A DNA stretch of 64,000 nt from Halichondria panicea (taxonomy: Eukaryota; Porifera; Demospongiae; Suberitida; Halichondriidae): contig NC_087386.1 of the NCBI RefSeq assembly GCF_963675165.1, positions 4,098,169 through 4,162,168 of the forward strand, written 5' to 3'. A program made the position numbers and the translations under genes. This document shows positions 9,800-20,700 of this stretch, piece by piece. Numbering within the stretch: the stretch's first letter is position 1; each line of letters opens with the position of its first letter. The notes under the pieces were generated by a model. That model searched no databases and was not told the origin of the DNA. It saw only the letters and a program-made list of their open reading frames with translations.

Positions 9800-11605
9800 T
9801 TACTTGACGGCTGTACCGCTTCTGGGGCCAACAGCACTCCAGGTTTTCTCTCCAGGTAAGCGCAATCTCACTGTGTCTACCGAGGTCAAAGGTGTTAGTG
9901 GTTTAGTCTGACGATTGTAATAGAGTTCCTGACATTTTTTCTGCTGATTTATTGCTTGAGTGTCCTCCTCTGTTGAGTACTGAGGCTGTAATAGTGCTCT
10001 GGTTGTGGGAAGCGACCAAGGAACCGTTGCGCTGGGCTGGTGCCTATTTTTTCTGTGGGTGTGTTGCGCCAGTCTAGGAAAGCCTGGAATTCGGATTGGC
10101 CAGCTTTTCTGGCCTTGGTAAATAACCGTTTTACAGCTTTCCCATTCGATTGTGGGTAGTGTGGGGATGATGTGGTGTGTTCGAAACCCCATTTCATTGA
10201 AAATTCTGTGAACTTTGTTGAGCTGAATTGTGGGCCGTTGTCTGACACCAACTCTTCAGGCACACCCCACCTTGCAAACATGGGCTTGGTCACCCATTTG
10301 TATTGGGTTTGCTAACATTCTCGACTTCAACGTAATTACCACTCACCACAAGTAACGTACGTCTTTTTAGCTCACATAAATCGGCTCCCACTTTTAACCA
10401 TGGTCGGGCTGCAAATCTGTAGGTTCTTTGCCAGACTCGGCGGCTTGCACACACATCACACTTCTTTGAGCTCCGTTGACATTCGTGGCCAATACGTTGT
10501 TTCTCTTGCCCGTCTGAGGCATCCCTCGACTCCAATATGAGTAGTGTGGACCAATTCAATCATCTCCTTCCATAACGCCACTAGGATCACTAATCGTTGT
10601 CTTTTGAATATCAACGAGTCTTGCACTGTCAATTCGTCAGACGTCCAAAACGGGATCCTCCGACGATGCTTGCTTCAAACGTTCTATCCTGTCAGCAGGA
10701 ATGGCAAATGTGCCTCTAGTTTCTGGATGGACTCGCACACATTGACTTCTGATAGGTATACTCTGCTTAGTGTGTCAGCCAAATACATCTCTGGGCCTTT
10801 CTTATACTTCAACCATAGATAGTATCTATGCTTCAACCGGAGGCTATATTTTTGCAACCAAAGTAACATTCGTTGAAGCCTTTCTGGTGCTTTGTTTAAC
10901 GGCTTGGTATTGATCGACACCAATGGCGGATGATCTGTTTCGATATTAACTTATTCTTGATCGTAGATGTACGCCTCGAAATGTTCGCAAGCAAATACAA
11001 TTGCTAGAAATCTATTTGAGCATACCTGGTCTCTGTTTCGGTAAGTGCTCTTGATGCATATGCATATGCTACTGGCTGACCATCTTGAAGGTAGGGCAGC
11101 TCCAAGGCCAGATTGTGAGGCATCACATTGTAGTGTCACTTCGTCTTCCAGATTGTAATATCTCAAGACTGGTGCACTGGATACAGCTTTCTTCAATGAC
11201 TCTAAGGCATTTCGTTGTGCCTGATCCCACGTCCATTCGCTGTATTTCCTGGTCAAATCTCTAATTTTTTTGTGATGTCTGACGAATGAGGCAGGAACTT
11301 GCCCTATTAGGGGGCATTGCCTTCACTTTGTGGAGATCCACACACAACCCATCAGCCGTGGCCACATGACCAATAAAAGGTACTTCTGTTAGTCTCAACT
11401 TGATCTTTTTGTCGTTTAGTTTCTCTTCGCATCGATTCAAAAAAACTTCTAGATGTTTGTCATGATTTTGGATGGCGGCTTCAGTTTAACCAACTACGAC
11501 AAAATCATCAGCCACAACTTCCACTCCCTCTAGCTTATCTCGTTCATTTTCCGCTGGAAAACTTCTGGGGCCAAGCAAATCCCAAATGGCATTCGTTTCC
11601 ACCGA
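9800..11605 (-). pseudogene. Ty3/Gypsy retrotransposon pol (truncated, dead)
   Basis: Read on the minus strand from 11605: RMPFGICLAPEVFQRKM and VADDF (RT, with the DD pair), a TAA stop, PFIGHVATADG, then the RNase H start EVTLQCDASQSGLGAAL and a later IETDHPPL. YKKGPEMYLADTLSR (10684-10923) ends RNase H. A zinc-finger remnant GHECQRSSKKCDVC (about 10480) follows, then integrase with ELVSDNGPQFSS (second Asp) and PHYPQSNGKAVKRLF (10293-9949), where the catalytic Glu expected after NGKA is missing. Several frameshifts and stops occur. The 5' part (gag, protease, most of RT) is replaced at 11605 by the CACTATAGG repeat array. No LTR was found. Confidence 0.85.
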
Positions 11606-12537
11606 TTACACTAAGGCACTATAGGCACTACTCCACTGAGAAACTGTAGGACACTATAATTATGGTACCATAGACACCATGGGCACTACTGAAGGATACT
11701 GTAGACACTATAAGGCACCATAGACACTATAGGACACTATAGACACTACAGAACGCCACGCACCATGGACACCATGGGCACTACACGTACTGAAGGATAC
11801 TGCTGTAGACACTATAGGGCACCATAGGCACTATATAGACAGTATAGGACACTATAGACACCACAGGCACCATAGGACACTAGACACCACAGGCACTACT
11901 GAACGCCACCCTAGACACACACCATGGGCACTACTGAATACCACCGAGGAACTGTAGACACTATAAGCTTAGGATTGAGAAACTGTATGGATAGACCATG
12001 GGCACTACTGAAGGATACTGTAGACAAACAGGGCACCATAGACTACCATACACACCATAATGGGCACTATACCGAGAAACTCTAAGATACTGTAGGATAC
12101 TGTAATACCATGGGCACTAGGATACTATAGGCAGGGCCCTGCATGGGATTTCCCACCCCCAGCCAGAATTTCCATCCCCCCCTAAAAATCTGAAAATTAA
12201 TGATGTCATAATAAAAATGTATGACTTTTCTTTAAAATGTCTACAATCTCGAACTAGATTAGTGAACAAAAAAACCTAAATTGCATTTCAGATAACCATT
12301 TCTCAAAAAAAATTCCGGGGAGGACCCCTCAATTAAACGCTACCCCCTCCCAGCTAAAAATCCTGTATGAAACCCTGATAGGGCACCATTCCATGGCCAA
12401 GGACACCACGGGCACTACTGAATGCCAGAAACGGCAGGACACTATAATATATAGGCACTACTGAACACCACTGAGAAACTGTAGGACACCATATAGACAC
12501 CATGGGCATGCATCACTGAGAAACTGTAAGACACCTA
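11606..12537. repeat. CACTATAGG / GGCACTACTGAA minisatellite, left part
   Basis: Dense short degenerate units built from ACACTATAGG, CACCATGGGCACTACTGAA and GAGAAACTGTAGGACAC, with irregular period. It continues at 13769-14090 on the far side of the palindrome. A MITE at 12132-12377 and the palindrome at 12538 both sit inside it. Confidence 0.85.
12132..12377. mobile_element. CAGGG-ended MITE in the minisatellite
   Basis: It starts CAGGGCCCTGCATGGGATTT and ends AAAATCCTGTATGAAACCCTG. It is flanked by the 5-bp duplication ATAGG (12127-12131, 12378-12382). Same family type as 23841, 40626 and 57633. Confidence 0.8.
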
Positions 12538-13768
12538 CAGTTCATTTAGTCTAGAGAGTAGATTACCACAAATGTGTGAGTAGTTGTACTTAAATGTAAA
12601 TATATTTTGATTGGAGCATTTCTAAGAAATGGTGTTGATACCCGTGTGTAGATGAATGACTGAACTACAACATATCCAAAAATGTTTCCATGGAAACATA
12701 AGGTGGTGGGTTTGTGGTGATTAATAGAACAACAGCAAATTGTTATAGTGGGTAATCGGTTAGAGTAATAAAACACTAACCTTAAACAGCTAAGGTCTTA
12801 GACTTTTATCACACAATTGTTTAATGGTTTAAGTATCCTGGCCATCCCTTTATGGGTCTTACAAATGTTCACAGTGTTTATAATTCATGATTTACCAGTT
12901 TTTAGGTACACTTTTGGTTAGAGTAATATCTTCTGAAAATTTTATAGTTTAGCTTTAAAAGTTATCTGGTAAGTTTACAAATAAATGGGCTACATTTTGA
13001 TACCAAGAACATCCTCTATGCTTATTCCATTGTTGAGATATCACTGAAAAACTACATATTCTACTATTTTCTACCGTTTTGATGACATCACAAGCTGCTA
13101 ACCACAAATCGATGACACTGTAATTAACCACGTAAGTGGGCGTACAATAACTGTACGCCCACTCTTAATTACGTTTGTGGTTTATTAAAGCGTCATTGGG
13201 TTGTGGTTTGCAGCTGATGTCATCAAAACAGTAGAAAATAGTAAATTATGTAGCTTTTCAGTGTTATCTCAGCAATGAAATAAGCATATAGGATGTTCTT
13301 GGTATCAAAATGTAGCTTATTTATCTGTAAACTTACTACAGAAAATTTAAAGCTAAGCTATTAATTTAAAAAAAGTTATTACTCTAACCAAAAGTGTACC
13401 TGAAAACCAGTAAATCATGAATTATAAACACTGTGAACATTTGTAAGACCCATAAAGGGATGGCCAGGATACCTAAACCATTGAACAATTATGTGATGAA
13501 GTCTAGGACCTTAGCTGTACTAGATTACTGTTTTATTACTCTAACCGATTACCCACTATAACAATTTGCTGTTGTTCTATTAATCACCACAAACCCACCA
13601 CCTTATGTTTCCATGGAAACATTTTTGGATATGTTGTAGTTCAGTCATTCATCTACACACGGGTATCAACACCATTTCTTAGAAATGCTCCAATCAAAAG
13701 ATATTTACATTTAAGTACAACTACTCACACATATTTGTGGTAATCTACTCTCTAGACTAAATGAACTG
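12538..13768. mobile_element. 1.23-kb palindromic (foldback) element with TA duplication
   Basis: The two halves are near-perfect inverted copies. The left end is TA-CAGTTCATTTAGTCTAGAG; the right end is CTCTAGACTAAATGAACTG-TA. The symmetry runs to the centre, where GTGGGCGTACA (13136-13146) pairs with TGTACGCCCAC (13152-13162) across the 5-base loop AATAC or its equivalent at 13147-13151. No protein is encoded; open frames in it are mirror images. TA duplication and CAGT ends fit a non-autonomous Tc1/mariner-like element (inference). Confidence 0.9.
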
Positions 13769-14090
13769 TATAGGGCACCATGGGCACTACAGAACACCAC
13801 TGTAGGACACTGCAGACACTATTGGACATGCACCATAGATACCACGGGCACTACTGAATGCCATTTATATAGACACCATGGGCACTAATGAACGCCACTG
13901 AGAAACTGTAGGTCACCATAGACACTATAGGACTCCATAGACACCACGGGGACTACTGAACACCACTGAAAAACTGTAAGACACTATAGTACACCACGCG
14001 GGCACTACTAAACACTGTTGACAGACGCTATTGGACACTACACAACACACCATTTAGACACTATACATACTATAGAATAATACTACCGGG
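13769..14090. repeat. CACTATAGG minisatellite, right part
   Basis: Continuation of the array at 11606-12537 with the same units (GGGCACTACTGAA, GAGAAACTGTAGG). It starts exactly at the TA duplication of the palindrome, so the palindrome was inserted into a pre-existing array. Confidence 0.85.
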
Positions 14091-14422
14091 TATATAATTA
14101 TAATGCTGACACAGCTTATTTGGTGGTTCTTACATCCAATACCAACCACCACTGGTTGTTCCCCAGACCAATTTATCCGAGCAGTTTTTCACCTTGCAAA
14201 TGTGTAAATGACCTTAAAATAATGTGATTGGCCTTGGGGGTATAGTTGTGTACATGAATTGCTCATTTCAGAACCTGCAGCTTGATCTGCGCCTGGCTCG
14301 CAATGGCGTTTTTTTTCATAGGTGGCCGCTAAAAGGGATTTCACTATTACTATAAGTAATTCATTGTAAAAATAGCATTACAAAACATAACTAGCTTCTA
14401 AATTTTAGATTAAATTTACTGC
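14091..14422 (-). other. VPS13 3' flank / probable 3'UTR
   Basis: Sequence downstream of the VPS13 stop codon. I found no canonical AATAAA or ATTAAA on the minus strand here, so the polyadenylation site is not placed. No other gene is visible. Confidence 0.4.
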
Positions 14423-14526
14423 TCAGTTCTCGTTAACGAAAGAAAGATAGCCATTGTTCACAGTGTGAGCAACCTCACTAGCAAGTTTTTCTGAAGACAA
14501 AGCCAAAGAATTCAACTTGTTGTCCT

Positions 14527-14577
<51 letters not shown>

Positions 14578-17500
14578 GAATTAATGCATTGGTTTAACTA
14601 AACATTGTTGTATGTGCCTACAGATGCATGACAAATCCTAAAACTATTGCTGTATACAAGTCATTGTAGCACTACACCATGACTTAATAATTATCTACGT
14701 GTATACGTAAAATAGTATAGGCATGCAATGATAAATGTAGAGGCACAAACCTTGTACTTTGGATTGTAGCTAACCACAACATTTAGATCTTTGTATTCAA
14801 CAGGTTTCGACATGAACTCAAAGATGGCATGTTGAGAAGACTTCCATCCTTCTGTGAGAATTCTTCTCTCAATCACAGTGAATCGCCTGTAAAAACGTGC
14901 AGCTGGCCATCTCAATCCATAAAAGTCAACAACTACAATGTCATGTAGCCAGCACATACAGTAAAAAGTTTCTGTTCCATTTGCGTAAAACGCACCGTTC
15001 CCATTTAAACGCATAAAAAAAAAACAACTGCACAATGAACGCATTGTAATAATGCAAAAATGCTACCATTTTCACGCATGTGCAGAAAAATTGCTGAGTA
15101 AGCAGATTCGTTAACTTGTGATTGTGTGTACAGTGTAGCTAGCTAGCTTGTGTACTAGTATAGCTGATTGTCTAGCGCTTTAATTCTTTTAGTTACTTAT
15201 AGATGCTATTTTTCAACAGTGCACCGTTTATCCAGTTGTTCTCAGTCTCGCATCAGCCCCAAAACTAAGTTGCCCTCCATGCAAGCTATCTGTGACCTGG
15301 AATGACTGGTTTTTTTTTAAGACTTCTCCAGTGCTGTATCAGACTGTCTGCATGCTCTATATAATAGATAGCTAGCTAGTTAGCTTATTGTACAAGTATC
15401 ATTGTGTAAATAATTTCGATTTTTCATGATGATATCACTGTTTTAATTTAAAATGAGGGAAGTGGTCGTTCTGCATCCGGTTTAACGCTACCGTTTATAC
15501 GTGCGTTTTAATAAACGGAACGGGAACTTTTTATTGATGGGTACTGTACTGTTTTTGCGCAGCAATCAGGGGCCGCAGCTACTAAATGTGTCATTTTGCT
15601 AGCAAAGAAGGCTACAATATTAATGTAAAACTCAACCACCTTTCAAAAGTTATTTTTAATCTCAAACCCAACCATAAAAAAGCTTTTCTAAAACACTAAC
15701 AAGCCGCTATCTAATCTAGCTGCCACTATAGATACCAGTTAATTGCAATGGGCAGAACCTAACCCTAGACGCTTGCGTAGAGTTGGGAACTACTCCCATG
15801 TCTGGGTTTGTTAAGCCCAATCAGATTACAGAGTTTAAGTGCATGCCAGGTCAAGTTAAGTTACAGCTAGCATTACAGCTAGCAGAAAAATTTAGGCGTG
15901 CGCAAGCACGCCACAAAATGTTTGGCTACGCTCACTTTTGTTGACCACACATCCTATTACATGCTAATGCATCACAGTAGATTAGTTACATATTGCACAA
16001 CCTTATGATTGTGGTTACATGTTAATTCAATGTGATGTCATTATTCTACTAGGTTCACCCCCCTCCCCCACTATAGATGAAACCCTAGCTAGTGGCCTGC
16101 AAAATTGACTCTTACAGTAGCATTCTAACTGAGCTTTGCGGTTTATTAGTAAAACCATGCAGTAGGTTTTACTTAGGATTGGCATAATCATGCATATTCA
16201 TGCTTAGCTAAACCGGTGGAACAAAACTTGACATTGCAATGGTTCTCAACCTTACGCAACCTTCCAGGGTTAGGCTCTGCCCAACTAGATACCAGTATCA
16301 ATACAGTTGCCACAAACAGAGACGTTAATGTTTACTGAGGTCTATTGCATTGAAGGTGGGGGCTACTAATTGAGTGCGGCCGGGCCTCTGATCAAGCAAA
16401 TACGGTACATGATGTACATGATACAGTAGTTATATACATTTATAATTATTATGCCTCGGTGCGCATACGCAAGCGAGGTATACGGTAGTGTGTTTGTGTG
16501 TGTGTAGACTGCTACAGCTGCTCAAGGATGAATCAAGTGCAAGTAAGAGTTTCTATAGGATTCTAGTCATGATTTTAATTCGTGGATTTGCAAAATAATG
16601 GTTCGTTCTCGAGTTATGCCTAGTTTTGCTTACTTGGAATGCCATTGCAGCCTTTTCAGAAGAGTCCGTAGCAAAACTTGTTCACCGAGTGTTACTACTC
16701 TACTTAGTAGTTAGCTCTGCACTAGAACGCTAGCTATTGGTAGCTGCAAGGCTCTGCTGACTTGCAGCCATTAATTTTAGACTTGAACTTTTGGCATTGA
16801 TAGTTTTCAACAACAATCATGGTTGATCATTACCCACTATTCGGTTGATTGCATGCAGCAAAATTAAAGATGTTCATGATAATTATAATCAATGTGTGTA
16901 TAAAAGCTAGCTATAGTAGTTTTATGTTATGTAGCTTTGGCACCTCTACCAAGGCATCAGCACCTGTGGTGCTTTCATTATGACAGTTCCTGTTTTTAAA
17001 AACAGCCACTGAAACGAGTTGTAACTTACCTATCAGTAACAAGCACAAATTTCAGGGGACTTTTGGAAATTTCTACATGCCCAAAATAGAAGTCGGTTTT
17101 TACGAGTTTTCCGTCATCAAGTCCCTATGAAAAAGTGAAACAAGGCGACATGATATATAATGAAAGGTGCTGAGGCAGATGCTAAACCACGCATATATTA
17201 GATACTATAGCAGAGAATTTTCGTGGGGCAAAAAATTAGTTCTACTCAAATGGTTAATTGTTAGCAACCACATACCCACCACCTTAAGAAACATCTTTAA
17301 CCTTAATTATTCACCTTACACAATAATATTATCATCACTATTTTTTGCAATGTCAAAATATTCACATTCTCATAAATTTGTAGCATTTTACTCTATAGAC
17401 TACAGACACTGTATACCTCACTGCACATACATGTGCAATCGAGGCATAATGATCATAGTACACGTAACATTATATTTGAGGCAACGACATGCTCATACTT

Positions 17501-17749
17501 TACATTATTATACCATAAGCAATGCTGTTCCTATTGCTTTATGTGGAGAGAAGGGCATCACAATCTGCAAGAGTACAATACAAGCGAAATGTATGATAGC
17601 AACAGTTAATACGTAATTCGAACAAGCATCTAAACATGTCAAAATATATAAATTAAGTATGTACATTGTGTATATAACTCACTCCACTCCTCCCTATAAA
17701 TCTTGTTGGTCTGATATCTGATATCTCGAAGTTACCAATCTGTGTTTTC
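14423..17749 (-). CDS. VPS13: VPS13 PH-like C-terminus and stop
   Basis: Exons: 17683-17749, 17030-17124, 14751-14886, 14423-14524. The first reads KTQIGNFEISDIRPTRFIGR, matching the ESLRPPRF--EDG segment that joins helices and PH-like domain in VPS13A. The second reads GLDDGKLVKTDFYFGHVEIS and KFVLVTDR. The third continues as RFTVIERRILTEGWKSSQHA and IFEFMSKPVEYKDLNVVVSY, which has the W-----FEF pattern of the VPS13 PH fold. The last encodes DNKLNSLALSSEKLASEVAH, then TVNNGYLSFVNEN and TGA at 14425-14423. Junction phases agree (AG|G, phase 0). The last acceptor lies directly beside a (GT)23 tract. The C-terminal 33 residues are not clearly conserved, so that exon is the least certain. Confidence 0.8.
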
Positions 17750-20700
17750 CTGCAGTAAAGACAATTAATAGTTGCGGTGGGCAATGTAGCGAGTACCGTG
17801 AAGAGAGTATATGTGACAGTGCCAATGAAAAGGGACCTTAACGCGGGCATTTTCGAATCAGTTTTTATTGTTGAATCGGATAGGGCGTCCTTTAAGCTTC
17901 AAAATGATACCAAGATCGACCTCCTAGCTACTTTCTTTCCGGAGATATGTTCGAGGGAACGCTACGAAGGTATTGCAACGCCCTCTTGAGTAAATGACGC
18001 TCAAACGTCATGAATAATTGAAGTTCAATTATTGGCTTCTGGGCACTTCCGTATACTCATAAAGCTTAGTAAAAGATATTCTGGAGAAGACAAGTTAGTT
18101 ATATGAAGGCTAGGCGTTCTAGGACTCTCTAGCTAGCTAGTATAGCTATGTAGCTGGATTGCTTGGCACCTAGGAAGGATCTTCGAAGAAATAAAGAGAC
18201 AAAGACTCCCGTCGCTCGAATGGTAAGCTCTCATGTCTTGTTATAAGCTTGTACTTATTATCTGTGTAATGTATCAGTCTTATAAAAGATCCCTCACTTG
18301 TATGGAGCCTACAGAAAGTGTCTCTGTCCTTCATACAGCTTAAAGGAAGCCTAAGTGATCTATTATAGGTAGTCTTTCACTTAGCATTCGTCCGTATCGA
18401 TCTAAGGCTTGATCCAACTTATTAGTAGCCTTATAAGAAGCGTTCCTCCTTTAATTTAGTACTGGTATCACTGCCATTGTGCTTAGTAGTAACAGGCCTG
18501 ATGGGATGGGTGATCACATCATGGAGGGCCCAGGAAACTGCGTGGAATTGTCGTATAACATTTATATTGATGGTTCCCCCAGGTGGTGGTAAGTGTCGGA
18601 GGCCTGAGAAACGCTAGTCTATTGGCTAGAATGTAAGTGACATTGATATTGTGTCTATCTTAACTTACTACTTATCTGTAGGTTGTTATGGAGTGTTTAT
18701 GAGGACAAGTGGCACGGGATACGTACATCTAAAGAAACAAGAGTGGATCTACGCCAAGCTAGCTAGCTAGATAGCTGCTCTTTCTAATCTATTTCTGTTG
18801 CTAAATTATGTTTGTTAAGAAGTGGAGCTATAATATACCTGGCTCCTTTTGATGATTGTAAGTACTGGGCTGATGAAATAGTCCTGTACAAGTTGCCATC
18901 TTTTATTTGTCAAAAATAATTAACAATAATAGGGAAATTCCCAGGGAATTTCCCCTCACGTAGACAGTAAATTTATTGTAAAAAATGAACGTTCGGTGAG
19001 TTTCTTCAACGTCCGTGCTTGACCTATTTAAAGCTTCATAGAGACCCAAATTTTTACAGGTAGGTAGAGGAAGGGTTGAAGTTAGCACCTGTGGAAAAAA
19101 TTCTTTGCCCATGTCTTTCATTTCTACTAAATCGGCCTATAGCTTAATTTAATTATTGCCGCGTTAAGGTCTGTTTTCATTGGCCCTGTCACATATTTCG
19201 AGGGTACAAGTATTAGTTATTGCCCAGCACGAGTACTTCTGATAGAATCAGTAGCATATTTATGAGATTGAAAATGTTTTATTTCTGTGATGCTACAATG
19301 ATACGACGTTTATACACACTGGCAATCAAGGCTTCACATAAGTGTAAGGAAAGTAACCTTTACCCGTCTGAGAAATACACTCTCTACAATACATGTACTG
19401 TATATAATTTTACCTTGTGACAAAGTCAAGTGTTCCACTTGCCAGATCCATAAGCCCGCCTGTAGGCCTAGTGATTAGCCCCACCAGACCACGCCCAGTG
19501 CCTTGAAGTAGACCAATGGCACCTTCTTTCTGAAGCCCTGAAGGACAAATAATCAAAAGAGTCACCCATTGTATGAGTAATATATATGTAATAATTATAA
19601 TTATGTATGACATTGTACCTTTCACAGGTTGAGTTACTACTCCAGTTACACCCTCGAATACATTCTGCAAATGTGTTGGGAAAATTAATTATCTTAGTCA
19701 TTACATTTACAATGTGTACTCTCCTAAAACTATACTAACCTTAGCAAAGCCTCCTAACTTGCTTCCTATTTTGGGTGGTTTTGCTTTCTGCTGTTGCCTC
19801 TTGTTGATAAATTCGGCATCAAACGTGAGTTTCGACAACACATCTCCCACAGAACCAGTGATGCGAGAACTTGCTCCTGTGATGCCACCTATAAATAAAA
19901 GAACAATAATAACAGACGTCATTTAGCCTTGAAACATACAAAACATCATGGTATGTACCTACTACTCCAGCACCAAAGAAGCTTCTCAAACCCAGGCTGA
20001 GACCTTCAAAGAACTCTTTAGGACCAAGAACACTTCCCTACAAAATAACACTCACTATACGCATATCCATTTACATCTATAGCATACACAACAAGATTCA
20101 TTAAAAGACTTATGGGACCAGAGCTTTTACTATACCTCAATAGAGGTACACACATAAGGCTTAATAGGGGACTGGGCGTATAATCACGAACGGTGAGTTT
20201 TCTATGCCCACCCCGCGGCCTTATATCAAGGCTTACACTTGTGGCTATGTTAATTTATTGTCTTTTCATTTCAATACATTTAAGAACATTTCATACAACA
20301 GCAATGTTAATAAACTAATACATGTGCATTAAAGAATGAACATGGAGAAGTAGACTCTATGCGTTGCTCATGCATGTCAGATGTAGCAGGAGGAGGATAA
20401 AAAAACTTGATATTCCTAGAAAGCTATAGTAATTTCTTTACAGAATGAACAGCAAACCAAGGCAAGGTAACCTACAAAACAATTATTGGTGATGGACAAT
20501 GTTCTGAGATGTGGTTAGTTGTTCCCTCTCTCTGCATATATATAGGACTAGTTGTTCCCTGCAAACAGATCCACACAGAGAAACGTGTACATGTATGTCT
20601 GATCTTGGTTCCAGCACAATGAGTAGGACTCTGACCACTATATGGCTACTCACTAAACGACTTTCTTCACGAAAATTAATTGTGAACATGTAACATTTAC

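Noticed and set aside
9949-10293. Gypsy integrase as a host-used (domesticated) gene
   Set aside because: Neighbouring frameshifts, a missing catalytic Glu after NGKA and no extended frame argue for plain decay.
12546-12776. Open frame on the minus strand
   Set aside because: Lies inside the palindrome and has a mirror-image partner; no similarity to any protein.
17167-17616. 149-codon plus-strand frame
   Set aside because: Falls in a VPS13 intron, has AT-rich codon composition and no recognisable motif.
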